Shown: piece after piece, positions 18,852 to 26,675 of the stretch
Layout: the number at the start of each line of letters is the position of its first letter
Numbering within the stretch: position 1 is the stretch's first letter
From: Chitinophaga pinensis
Lineage (GTDB): Bacteria; Bacteroidota; Bacteroidia; Flavobacteriales_D; Crocinitomicaceae
DNA: 47,164 nucleotides
Direction of reading: 5' to 3'
Assembly: GCA_943327315.2 (NCBI GenBank)
Contig: CALPWQ020000005.1
Coordinates: 1 to 47,164, forward strand
Notes under the pieces: model-generated
What the model was told of the DNA's origin: nothing
The model's database searches: none
The model's input: only the letters and a program-made list of their open reading frames with translations
Translations under genes and position numbers: made by a program

Positions 18852-18910
18852 AAGATTTTAAAAAAAGGTTTATATTTACCAGCAAATACAATCAAATAAA
18901 TACTACCGTT

Positions 18911-19387
18911 ATGCTACGCAGCACCTCTTTCTTGGTACTTTCATTCATGTTTGTTGCCATTTCTCTTTCTTCTTGCAAGAAGAAATGTGTTATAAATAAA
19001 GACACCATTGACAATGGCTTAATAATTTCCGATGTGGTTTTCTACCCAAGCAGTGGATCTATGACTGGCAATATGGGTATTGATTTTATTATAGATGCAG
19101 ATCATAAATACAGCAATGCCATTGAAGTAAGCATGTCTGGTAGCGGCAGAGCGCCAATAGATTTTACGCAATATACAGCACTTTGTTTCCCCGTATATGC
19201 AACTTGCAATGCATCATTTGAACGAAATGTAAGCATAGACGCTGCAACACAAACCGTTCTTTTCAAAATTGATGTGACTCAATGTCCAGATTGTAAAGAC
19301 ACACTATACACTGAAAATTATGTGTTGGTTCCTACATTTCCTAGCAACTACACTTTAGTCCAAGAGGTGACTTATATCAATAAATAG
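18911..19387 (+). CDS. Hypothetical lipoprotein
   Basis: A 158-residue protein with a type II signal peptide: a hydrophobic stretch then L-S-S-C followed by KKKC. The mature part is beta-rich and contains cysteines at CFPVYATC and CPDC, which may form disulfides. I recognise no family. The N-terminal lipidated cysteine followed by lysines is a common pattern in Bacteroidota lipoproteins. A near-consensus -7 element (TATATTTA, 18871-18878) lies upstream, and a clear bidirectional terminator follows at 19441-19470, so it is probably expressed alone. Confidence 0.75.
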   Translation: MLRSTSFLVLSFMFVAISLSSCKKKCVINKDTIDNGLIISDVVFYPSSGSMTGNMGIDFIIDADHKYSNAIEVSMSGSGRAPIDFTQYTALCFPVYATCNASFERNVSIDAATQTVLFKIDVTQCPDCKDTLYTENYVLVPTFPSNYTLVQEVTYINK

Positions 19388-19440
19388 GATTGAAATTCGT
19401 ATTGGCCTTTCAAGGGAAACTTTCGAAATGCTGTTCAAAC

Positions 19441-19470
19441 AAAAAAGGGTACCTAATGGCACCCTTTTTT
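19441..19470. terminator. Bidirectional rho-independent terminator
   Basis: AAAAAAGGGT (19441-19450) and ACCCTTTTTT (19461-19470) form a 10-bp stem, with additional CC/GG pairing inside around TAAT. The A and T runs on both flanks make it work for the plus-strand lipoprotein gene and for the convergent small minus-strand gene. Confidence 0.85.
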
Positions 19471-19487
19471 ATTTCCTGTGGAAACGA

Positions 19488-19628
19488 TTACTTACTTGCA
19501 AGATCCGTGTTTGTCGTCTGGTCTAGTTTACCGTATGCATCGCAACCATGACCGCTTGTAGATTTGCACGCTGCTAAAGCAAACGTTAATACAATTCCTG
19601 CAAGCGTCAAAGTCAATAATTTTTTCAT
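19488..19628 (-). CDS. Small lipoprotein (46 aa)
   Basis: A 46-codon gene starts at the ATG at 19628 and stops with TAA at 19490-19488. The product begins MKKLLTLTLAGIVLTFALAAC, an ideal lipoprotein signal with the lipobox A-L-A-A-C (Cys21). The mature peptide is only 26 residues (starting CKSTSGHGCDAYGK). Very similar tiny lipoproteins with a G-H-x-C-D-A-Y-G core occur in Flavobacteriales as far as I recall; no function is known. It is flanked by the shared terminator and fills what would otherwise be a 360-base gap. The signal, the lipobox and the second cysteine make it convincing despite its size. Confidence 0.8.
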   Translation of the reverse strand: MKKLLTLTLAGIVLTFALAACKSTSGHGCDAYGKLDQTTNTDLASK

Positions 19629-19750
19629 GGCTACTGTTTTAGTTTTGTTTGTTGTTGCTTTGTTTGTGAAATGCTAAAATAAAATATTTTAACCGCTTTC
19701 GTGTAAAATAATTATTCACATTTGCCATTTAATACGCAAATCATCTTTTA

Positions 19751-21457
19751 ATGTTACGAAAGCGCATGAAAAAAAAGTTGTTTTTTGTCATTTTATGCCT
19801 TCATACTGTTGCATTTGGACAGGGAGCATGGCAAATCGAGTGGATTGGGACCGAGCAGGCAACTGTTAGCAAACATCCAAAGACAGCCTTCAAAGACAGC
19901 CTTTCACTCCTCAATTACCTCAGTCAATTTCAGCAAACAGCTATCTCTAAAGGTTACCTGCTCTCTTCTTGCGACAGCATTTCCTTCAATGGCAAAAATG
20001 CCGCGGTACTTTTTCATCTTGGGCAAAAGTTTGAACAGGCCACCATACATATTTCATCTGAGGACCGACGGTTCATTAAAAATACGGCACTTCGCGAACG
20101 AAGTATTGTTTCAATGCCATTCTTGCCCTCCGAAATTTCCGGTTTGATGACGGATGTTCAATCCGAAATTCTGGCTACTGGCTATCCTTTTGTCCGTCTA
20201 TCACTCACCTCTATTTCGATGGAAAAGGAACATCTGGATGCGCAATTACGCGTAGATAAAGGACCTCTAGTGACGTGGAAAGAAATCCATATCAAAGGTG
20301 ACAGCACTGTATCCTCGAAATTCATTTCAAATCTCATTGGCATTCGTATTGGCGATCTTTTCAACGAAGAATTGCTACGTGACCTCGACCGAAAAATAGG
20401 ACAGGTGCCTTACATTAAAATCATCAAGCCTTCGGCAGTTTTCTTTACCAAAGAGGGCGCCGAGTTGTTTCTCTACCTAAACACAGAACCACTCAGCTCT
20501 GTAAATGGCGTTCTGGGACTTCAGCCCGATCCATTGTCTGGCAGAGTTGGTGTCACTGGGGATTTAGATTTAAAGCTCCTAAACGCGCTTAAACGAGGCG
20601 AATTGCTTGCGTTGAATTGGCGAAGTATTCGGGTAAAAACCCAATCCATCTCTATTCGACTGAATCTCCCCTTTCTTTTCTCAACACCAATCGGAACAGA
20701 TGTCCGCTTTCAGCTCTACAAACGCGACTCCTCCTTTTTGGAAGTGAAAGCATTACTTGGCATTCAATATATGCTGCGAAACGGAACCACGTTCAAAGTA
20801 TTTTATCAAAATGCCACCTCCTCTTTACTTGGCGGAAGTACTGGAAACCCTAATTTCTCAAACTTATCCTCCTTGCAAACCAATAATTATGGGGTATCGC
20901 TCAATCGTCGGAAAATGGATTACATTCCCAACCCTACGCGAGGATATTCCTTTAACATAGAAGGAGCTGTTGGTGGGCGTAAGAGCGTGTTAAACGATAG
21001 CTCAGAGGTGGTAAAATCCAACGCGTATCGAGGTTCATTGGCTTCAGAATGGTTTTTACCTTTAGCCAAACGACACGTATTGCACCTAAACACACTCTTT
21101 GAATTCTACTATGCGGGAGAAATTTTTCAAAACGAGGTATTTCGCTTTGGAGGGCAACAATCGTTGCGGGGATTCAATGAGGAAGAATTGTACGCAACTA
21201 CGCGGTCGATTTTATCATTGGAATACCGATTTCTTCTGGATAAAAACTCCAATGTTTTCGCGTTTTTTGATCAAGCGGTTTACGAAAATAGATCAACGAC
21301 ATATTACAAAGATGCGCCCTTTGGGTTTGGATTTGGACTTTCCTTTGGCACGCGCGCTGGAATTTTTGCTGTGTCTTACGGCTTAGGAAAACAATTGAAT
21401 AACCCAATGAAATTAAATAATGGCAAGATCCATTTTGGCTATGTCGCGTATTTTTAG
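19751..21457 (+). CDS. BamA/TamA-like (Omp85 family) outer-membrane protein
   Basis: The 568-residue protein has a signal peptide ending at AFGQ; the start may be 19751 or 19766 (MKKKLFFV), which makes little difference. Residues to about 250 contain POTRA-like segments (VTWKEIHIKGDSTVSSKFIS...). The remainder is beta-rich and includes the Omp85 landmark FRFGGQQSLRGFNEEEL near residue 470, corresponding to the conserved R-G-F/Y barrel motif, and ends in a terminal Phe beta-signal. It is shorter than BamA and more like TamA or a two-partner transporter. It is probably an outer-membrane insertase or translocator; its cargo is unknown. It converges on the MlaF gene with only a 13-nt gap. Confidence 0.82.
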   Translation: MLRKRMKKKLFFVILCLHTVAFGQGAWQIEWIGTEQATVSKHPKTAFKDSLSLLNYLSQFQQTAISKGYLLSSCDSISFNGKNAAVLFHLGQKFEQATIHISSEDRRFIKNTALRERSIVSMPFLPSEISGLMTDVQSEILATGYPFVRLSLTSISMEKEHLDAQLRVDKGPLVTWKEIHIKGDSTVSSKFISNLIGIRIGDLFNEELLRDLDRKIGQVPYIKIIKPSAVFFTKEGAELFLYLNTEPLSSVNGVLGLQPDPLSGRVGVTGDLDLKLLNALKRGELLALNWRSIRVKTQSISIRLNLPFLFSTPIGTDVRFQLYKRDSSFLEVKALLGIQYMLRNGTTFKVFYQNATSSLLGGSTGNPNFSNLSSLQTNNYGVSLNRRKMDYIPNPTRGYSFNIEGAVGGRKSVLNDSSEVVKSNAYRGSLASEWFLPLAKRHVLHLNTLFEFYYAGEIFQNEVFRFGGQQSLRGFNEEELYATTRSILSLEYRFLLDKNSNVFAFFDQAVYENRSTTYYKDAPFGFGFGLSFGTRAGIFAVSYGLGKQLNNPMKLNNGKIHFGYVAYF

Positions 21458-21470
21458 CGCAGGGTGTTTT

Positions 21471-22238
21471 CTACTTGCGTGAGGACTGCATCGTTTGACG
21501 GATCTCTTTCATGAATTCAGATGCATAGACAAAGCTGACTACCTGTTCGTCATCCGTGGTAATGATTGACTTGCTGTCCCCTCTCCACCATCCTTTTCCT
21601 TGGTACATGAACATGATGGTATCCCCAATCTCTATCACACTGTTCATGTCGTGTGTAATGACGACAGTGGTGATGTCGTATTCGTAAGTAATTTCTCGGA
21701 TCAAATTGTCAATGACAATGGAAGTTTTTGGATCAAGCCCTGAGTTTGGTTCATCACAAAATAAATACTTTGGGTTCATTGCAATCGCTCGTGCAATACC
21801 GATACGCTTCTGCATACCTCCACTACATTCCGAGGGGAACAACTTATTTTTCCCTGAAAGATTTACTCGGTCCAAGCAGAAATCTGCGCGGTCCTGCATT
21901 TCCTTCTTGGTCATTTTTGTAAACATCGACAATGGAAACATGACGTTTTCCTCAACGGTCATAGAATCAAAAAGGGCTGAGCCTTGAAAGAGCATGCCAA
22001 TTTCTTTCCGAATTTCTTTCCGGCCAAGTCGATCCATTTCGGAGAAATTTCGACCATCAAAAAGCACTTGACCACTATCGACTTCGTGCAAGCCTACGAT
22101 GCATTTCGCCAGCACTGATTTTCCATGTCCCGACTGCCCGATGATGAGATTCACCTTCCCCTTTTCAAACCGTGCATTGATATCGAAAAGAACTTGGCTG
22201 GAACCAAATGATTTATTCACACCAATGACATCGATCAT
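21471..22238 (-). CDS. MlaF-type ABC transporter ATP-binding protein (lipid transport)
   Basis: The 255-residue ATPase matches MlaF-like proteins that drive phospholipid movement between inner and outer membranes. The Walker A motif is GQSGHGKS (residues 34-41), with His in the variable position; the signature is SGGMQKRIGIARAI and Walker B is FCDEPNSGLDP, both typical of Mla/Mkl-type ATPases. It overlaps the permease gene by 4 nt, so the two are translationally coupled. The MCE-domain substrate-binding partner (MlaD-like) is not next to it here. Confidence 0.9.
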   Translation of the reverse strand: MIDVIGVNKSFGSSQVLFDINARFEKGKVNLIIGQSGHGKSVLAKCIVGLHEVDSGQVLFDGRNFSEMDRLGRKEIRKEIGMLFQGSALFDSMTVEENVMFPLSMFTKMTKKEMQDRADFCLDRVNLSGKNKLFPSECSGGMQKRIGIARAIAMNPKYLFCDEPNSGLDPKTSIVIDNLIREITYEYDITTVVITHDMNSVIEIGDTIMFMYQGKGWWRGDSKSIITTDDEQVVSFVYASEFMKEIRQTMQSSRK

Positions 22239-22975
22239 AGCAACATGATTTGAGTGAGAATGAAGTTGGCAATTAGAATCGCAATACTGCTGCTTACCAC
22301 TGCCTGAGTTGATGCTTTACCCACATCGAGGGCCCCTCCTTTGGTGTAATACCCATAGAAAGAGGCTATGGAAACTATGAGGAATCCAAACACAATCGTT
22401 TTCGTCAAGGCATAAACCACATTATACACTTCAAAAAACGAGCGAATACCGAGCACATAGACTTCTGATGTTGCCAAATCACTTGTTACCAAAACAGCCC
22501 AACCACCAATGAGAGAAAGTGCCATCGAAAAAATCACCAAAATCGGAAAGAATAAAATAGCTGCTGTCACCTTCGGTAAAACAAGAAAAGTCAGGGAGTT
22601 TACCCCCATGATTTCTAAAGCATCAATCTGTTCTGTTACCCGCATTGTTCCAATTTCAGAGGCCACATTCGACCCTACCTTACCTGCCAGGATGAGTGAA
22701 ATGATTGTGGGTGAAAATTCCAAAATTGTACTCGACTGAGTGATGTAACCAATGGTGTAATCAGGCAACAACGGATTGTCCATGTTTGATGCTGTTTGCA
22801 AGGCAATAACAGCACCCATGAATGTTGACATGAGCGCCACAATTGGAATGGAATTGATTCCAATACCTTGTATTTCTTCAAACAGGCGCTTTCTAAAAAT
22901 ATGAAATTTCTCTGGACGCGAAAACACGACCAACATCATCAGTATGTACTTGCCGATATTTGAGATTACTTTCAT
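22235..22975 (-). CDS. MlaE-type permease of lipid ABC transporter
   Basis: The 246-residue membrane protein is a MlaE/YrbE permease. Landmarks are the N-terminal amphipathic region, the segment GINSIPIVALMSTFMGAV, the EFSPTIISLILAGKVGSNVASEIGTMRVTEQIDALEIMGV block, which is the family signature, and the final helices. MlaE dimers with MlaF extract phospholipids for outer-membrane maintenance. The gene is first in the pair and is divergent from the sprT-like gene at 23069. Confidence 0.92.
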   Translation of the reverse strand: MKVISNIGKYILMMLVVFSRPEKFHIFRKRLFEEIQGIGINSIPIVALMSTFMGAVIALQTASNMDNPLLPDYTIGYITQSSTILEFSPTIISLILAGKVGSNVASEIGTMRVTEQIDALEIMGVNSLTFLVLPKVTAAILFFPILVIFSMALSLIGGWAVLVTSDLATSEVYVLGIRSFFEVYNVVYALTKTIVFGFLIVSIASFYGYYTKGGALDVGKASTQAVVSSSIAILIANFILTQIMLL

Positions 22976-23055
22976 TGGCAGCTAATTTAAGTTTAATTTC
23001 CTGTATTCACAGCGATACACTCAAAACTTTCTCTAAAAAACGCCTTCAAAACATG

Positions 23056-23063
23056 TACATTTG
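23056..23063 (+). promoter_or_regulatory. -7 box directly upstream of the sprT-like gene
   Basis: TACATTTG exactly matches TAnnTTTG and ends 5 nt before the ATG at 23069, so the transcript would begin at or next to the start codon. No TTG is found at the usual upstream spacing. Confidence 0.4.
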
Positions 23064-23068
23064 GGCCA

Positions 23069-23704
23069 ATGAAAAAAGAGCCAATTCGTTCAAAAGAAAA
23101 GGTGGCGAATGCATTAGGAAAATACCTTCCAGAGGCATTCGTTGACTATGTTGTCACTCTTTTTCAGGGATCAAGTGTTCGATTCAAAATTGTTCCTGGA
23201 CGCGCGACAAAGCTTGGCGACTTTCGAGCAGGAATGAATGGCGAGAAGCACACGATCACCGTAAATGGCGATCTCAACTCCTACTCCTTTCTCATTACAA
23301 CGGTACACGAATTTGCACATTTGCACACCTTTAACGTTTATGGAAACCGCGTATCTCCGCATGGGAACGAATGGAAATCCGCATATCGTCAACTTCTTTT
23401 GCCCTTGATTGATGCCCCTGAATTGCCGGAAGACATTCGGAAGGCACTTATGAATTCATTGGTTCGTACCAAGGCCTCTTCTTGCTCTGACCATGGCCTA
23501 TCACGTGTTTTATTAAACTATGATAAACCGAAGGAAGGAGTCATTGTACTTGAGCACTTGCCAAAAAATTCTACCTTTGCACTGAATGGGAAGCACTTTG
23601 TGAAAGGCGATCTCCGGCGAAAAAGATACATCTGTCAGGAGGTGAAATCCAAACGATCTTACCTCGTGAATAGTTTGGCACAGGTGATTCCCTTGAATGA
23701 TTAA
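23069..23704 (+). CDS. SprT-like zinc metalloprotein
   Basis: The 211-residue protein contains the zinc-metallopeptidase motif HEFAH (residues 80-84) followed by a downstream histidine-containing segment (SPHGNEWKSAYRQLL), the arrangement of the SprT/WSS1-like family. Spartan in eukaryotes is a DNA-protein-crosslink protease, but the bacterial SprT proteins are poorly understood. The zinc-ribbon cysteines that often follow are not evident; a single CQEV remains near the C-terminus. It is followed after 8 nt by the mannose-1-phosphate guanylyltransferase gene and probably co-transcribed with it. Confidence 0.82.
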   Translation: MKKEPIRSKEKVANALGKYLPEAFVDYVVTLFQGSSVRFKIVPGRATKLGDFRAGMNGEKHTITVNGDLNSYSFLITTVHEFAHLHTFNVYGNRVSPHGNEWKSAYRQLLLPLIDAPELPEDIRKALMNSLVRTKASSCSDHGLSRVLLNYDKPKEGVIVLEHLPKNSTFALNGKHFVKGDLRRKRYICQEVKSKRSYLVNSLAQVIPLND

Positions 23705-23712
23705 ACTTTACT

Positions 23713-24801
23713 ATGAAAGACAATTATTGTGTAATTATGGCAGGTGGCGTTGGAAGCCGATTCTGGCCGATGTCAACCCCGCAAAAACCGAAACAATTTT
23801 TGGATGTCTTAGGCATCGGAAAGTCATTGATTCAAATGACCTATGAGCGCTTATTGCACATTGCACCCGCAGAAAATATATATGTGGTCACCAATGCTTC
23901 GTATGCGTCAATTGTCAAGGAACAGTTGCCAGACATGTCGATGAATCAAATATTGACGGAGCCCAAGCGAAAAAATACGGCGCCTTGCGTTGCCTATGCA
24001 GCTGCGAAGATCCATGCCTTGAATCCCAATGCTACGATGGTGATTTCTCCTGCTGATCACTTGATCATCAATCAGAACAGATTTACCGAAATCATCCATA
24101 CCGCAATTCGTCAAGCCAATGAAAAAGACCGCTTGGTGACCTTGGGCATTCGGCCAACACGTCCTGATACGGGTTATGGATATATCGAATATGCTTCAGA
24201 CGATAATCTTCAAGCGGGACAAGTTACCGAGGTGAAGCAATTTCGCGAAAAACCGGATATGTTGACCGCCGAAGAATTTTTACGCAGCGGAAATTTTTGC
24301 TGGAACTCGGGGATTTTTGTTTGGAAATCTTCCACTGTGTTGAATGCCTTGTACCAGCACCAACCAGCCTTGCATGCGCTTTTCGCGGATGACCTGACGT
24401 TCTACAACAGCATTATTGAGCAAGAGCGCGTAAATGATTGTTTTGAACGTTGTGAAGATATTTCCATCGATTATGCCATCATGGAGCATGCCGACAATGT
24501 GGATGTTGTGCTATCCGACTTCGATTGGAGTGATCTAGGTACCTGGGGAAGTTTGGGTGGACATTTAACCAAAGATGACCGCAACAATTCCGTCATAGGA
24601 AACAATACCCACTTATTCAATTCCGACAACTGTATCGTGAATGTGCCCAATGATAAATTGGTTGTTCTCGATGGTTTAGACGGCTATATTGTCGTTGAAT
24701 CGGATGAGATGCTGATGGTTCTCAAAGCCGAAAACGAACAAGAACTCAAAAATTTCTTGAAGGTCACAGAATCCAAGAGCCCAAGGTATTTTACGAAATA
24801 G
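23713..24801 (+). CDS. manC: Mannose-1-phosphate guanylyltransferase
   Basis: The 362-residue enzyme makes GDP-mannose from mannose-1-phosphate and GTP for surface polysaccharides and GDP-fucose. The nucleotide-binding loop AGGVGSRFWP (residues 10-19), PKQFLDVLG, the ISPADHLI segment, the FREKPD motif and NSGIFVWK are typical. It is the single-function nucleotidyltransferase; the phosphomannose isomerase domain present in longer ManC/AlgA proteins is absent, as in many Bacteroidota. It ends in front of a bidirectional terminator. Confidence 0.93.
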   Translation: MKDNYCVIMAGGVGSRFWPMSTPQKPKQFLDVLGIGKSLIQMTYERLLHIAPAENIYVVTNASYASIVKEQLPDMSMNQILTEPKRKNTAPCVAYAAAKIHALNPNATMVISPADHLIINQNRFTEIIHTAIRQANEKDRLVTLGIRPTRPDTGYGYIEYASDDNLQAGQVTEVKQFREKPDMLTAEEFLRSGNFCWNSGIFVWKSSTVLNALYQHQPALHALFADDLTFYNSIIEQERVNDCFERCEDISIDYAIMEHADNVDVVLSDFDWSDLGTWGSLGGHLTKDDRNNSVIGNNTHLFNSDNCIVNVPNDKLVVLDGLDGYIVVESDEMLMVLKAENEQELKNFLKVTESKSPRYFTK

Positions 24802-24818
24802 CCATCTTTTGAAACAAA

Positions 24819-24844
24819 AAAATCCCAGTCAATACTGGGATTTT
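24819..24844. terminator. Bidirectional rho-independent terminator
   Basis: AAAATCCCAG (24819-24828), loop TCAATA, CTGGGATTTT (24835-24844) form a perfect 10-bp stem with an A run before and T-rich sequence after. It serves manC (plus) and the convergent gene at 24867 (minus). Confidence 0.9.
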
Positions 24845-24866
24845 CTTTTTGTACCTATACTATCTA

Positions 24867-25598
24867 CTACTGATTGCCAAGACGGAGCTGATCCGCCTCC
24901 CAAGCCCGGTACAAGTCGAAATAACTTTTTGTTTCCATCACAACGACACCACCAAGTGTGTCTCCATATTTCGCTGGGATCCCACCAGTATACACCATCA
25001 TTCTCCCGATCGCACAACTTGGAACATTCATCATCTCTGTGCCCTTTACACCGTCTAACATAAAAATCATATCTCCCTTTCTAGCTCCTCTGAACATCAA
25101 CTCACCATCTTCAGACATTCGGGCTTCAGAGGACATGGATAGTACCAATCCTTTGGCATCAAACTTACTTGGTGACTGCGCGATTTCCTCAGAAGTGAGC
25201 TCCTTGATCGGCAAAGAACCATACACAAGTTTCATGTCTCCTTTGGCAGAAATATTCACCACATCCAATACTTGAATTGATGTTGTAAACTTCACCGTGC
25301 CGATGTTTGCGAATCCATCCATTGGAATATTCGCTTCAATGGCTCTCATCATCGTGTCACCTTGGGATATAAAGGACACCATGTATCTTCCTGCTGGCAC
25401 ACCACTGATTCTGAATCGACCATCTGGATCGGTTACATCCGCATACTTACGATCACCTTCCTCCACCCATACGCGAACGCCATACAGGGTTTGTTGGGTT
25501 TTAAAATCAACGACTGTTCCTACGATGTCTCCGAGAGCTCCTTGTCCGAATGTGCTGCTTCCAGCGAACAACATTGCGATTGCGATTAGTTTTTTCAT
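24867..25598 (-). CDS. Carboxypeptidase-regulatory-like domain plus TonB-receptor plug-like protein, no barrel
   Basis: The 243-residue exported protein has a signal peptide ending GQ (about residue 19). Residues 25-100 are a carboxypeptidase-regulatory-like domain (IVGTVVDFKTQQTLYGVRVWV ... DPDGRFRISGVPAGRYMVSF). From about residue 140 it resembles the plug of TonB-dependent receptors: MFRGARKGDMIFMLDGVK and VYTGGIPAKYGDTLGGVV. In SusC-like receptors these two parts are followed by a barrel of 600 or more residues; here the gene stops right after the plug, without any barrel remnant downstream before the terminator. It may be an independent periplasmic module or a truncated receptor. A 12-bp palindrome lies just upstream. 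Confidence 0.8.
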   Translation of the reverse strand: MKKLIAIAMLFAGSSTFGQGALGDIVGTVVDFKTQQTLYGVRVWVEEGDRKYADVTDPDGRFRISGVPAGRYMVSFISQGDTMMRAIEANIPMDGFANIGTVKFTTSIQVLDVVNISAKGDMKLVYGSLPIKELTSEEIAQSPSKFDAKGLVLSMSSEARMSEDGELMFRGARKGDMIFMLDGVKGTEMMNVPSCAIGRMMVYTGGIPAKYGDTLGGVVVMETKSYFDLYRAWEADQLRLGNQ

Positions 25599-25626
25599 GG
25601 CTTTTTTGTTTAGCTTTTCAGTAGGA

Positions 25627-25638
25627 TGAAGCGCTTCA
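25627..25638. promoter_or_regulatory. Perfect 12-bp palindrome, candidate operator
   Basis: TGAAGCGCTTCA reads the same on both strands and lies 29 nt upstream of the ATG of the plug-like gene, between that gene and the fabD terminator. Its central CG and TGAA arms resemble LacI-family operators. No regulator of that family is encoded here. Confidence 0.3.
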
Positions 25639-25650
25639 CATTATTCCATA

Positions 25651-25678
25651 AAAAAATCCCCAAATTTCTCCGGGGATT
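25651..25678 (-). terminator. Rho-independent terminator after fabD
   Basis: On the minus strand AATCCCC (25678-25672) pairs with GGGGATT (25661-25655) over a 10-nt loop and is followed by a T run. It lies 18 nt past the fabD stop. Confidence 0.85.
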
Positions 25679-25696
25679 CAAATTTAAAAGGGAATT

Positions 25697-26578
25697 TTAT
25701 AGTTCTGCGCTCGAACAAGGGAAGGCACGGTCCACCTTTTTAAAGAGCCCTTGAAGCACTTTTCCAGGTCCCACCTCGATTACTTCACTTGCACCATCCG
25801 CGATCATCGCATGCATGATTTGCGTCCAACGCACTGCACCTGTAAGTTGAGAAACGAGATTTGCTTGTATTTCTGAAGGATCATGCACAGCCTTCGCATT
25901 TACGTTCTGATACACTGCACATATTGGATTGCTAAATGTTGTGTTTTGAATTGCTGCCGCCAATTCTTCGCGCGCTGGTTCCATCAATGGAGAGTGGAAT
26001 GCCCCACCGACAGGAAGAATCAAGGCGCGCTTGGCACCTGCCTCCGTTAATTTTTCACAGGCTTTTTCTACCGCTGGAATGGCTCCAGAGATCACCAACT
26101 GTCCTGGACAATTGTAATTTGCAGGAACAACAATACCATCGATTGCTGCGCAGATTTCTTCCACAACGTGATCCTCCAACCCGAGAATAGCCGCCATGGT
26201 AGATGGTTCTTTTTCGCAGGCCTTTTGCATCGCTAGAGCGCGTTGATAGACCAGTTTCAATCCATCTTCAAAACGCAATGATTTGTTTGCTACCAAGGCT
26301 GAGAATTCTCCTAGTGAATGTCCAGCGACCATGTCGGGACGAAAAGTATCTCCAAGACACGCTGCAAGAATTGTTGAATGTAGGAAGATTGCCGGTTGCG
26401 TCACTTTCGTTTGCTTAAGCTCCTCATCCGTTCCTGAAAACATCACATCTGTAATGTTAAACCCAAGAATATCATTGGCCTGCAAGAATAGCTCTTTTGC
26501 AAGTGGTGAGTTGTCAAAAAGATCTTTTCCCATTCCGGAAAACTGTGCCCCCTGACCGGGAAATACATATGCTTTCAT
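25697..26578 (-). CDS. fabD: Malonyl-CoA:ACP transacylase
   Basis: The 293-residue enzyme transfers malonyl from CoA to acyl carrier protein for type II fatty acid synthesis. The N-terminal VFPGQGAQFSGMG, the nucleophile motif GHSLGEF (Ser88) and the catalytic histidine in GGAFHSPLM (His195) are all present, together with the oxyanion glutamine in the PGQG motif. It is not next to other fab genes and is flanked by terminators on both sides, so it appears monocistronic with a promoter at about 26606. Confidence 0.96.
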   Translation of the reverse strand: MKAYVFPGQGAQFSGMGKDLFDNSPLAKELFLQANDILGFNITDVMFSGTDEELKQTKVTQPAIFLHSTILAACLGDTFRPDMVAGHSLGEFSALVANKSLRFEDGLKLVYQRALAMQKACEKEPSTMAAILGLEDHVVEEICAAIDGIVVPANYNCPGQLVISGAIPAVEKACEKLTEAGAKRALILPVGGAFHSPLMEPAREELAAAIQNTTFSNPICAVYQNVNAKAVHDPSEIQANLVSQLTGAVRWTQIMHAMIADGASEVIEVGPGKVLQGLFKKVDRAFPCSSAEL

Positions 26579-26605
26579 GTGCTATATCTGTTTTGTTTAG
26601 TTGGA

Positions 26606-26613
26606 CAAAGATA
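26606..26613 (-). promoter_or_regulatory. Candidate -7 box of fabD
   Basis: On the minus strand TATCTTTG, identical to the -7 box of the str operon, lies 27 nt upstream of the fabD ATG and just downstream of the preceding terminator. A -33 element at normal spacing is not visible. Confidence 0.45.
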
Positions 26614-26624
26614 CACATTCAGAC

Positions 26625-26655
26625 AAAAAAAAAGGTCCGCCGAAGCGAACCCTTT
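26625..26655 (-). terminator. Strong terminator with UUCG loop
   Basis: On the minus strand the stem of 11 pairs (26655-26645 with 26640-26630, two G-T wobbles) closes a C(TTCG)G tetraloop and is followed by a run of T residues. UUCG loops closed by C-G are exceptionally stable in RNA. It terminates the T9SS-protein gene that ends at 26676. Confidence 0.9.
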
Positions 26656-26675
26656 TCTGTTCAATAAAGAACGAA

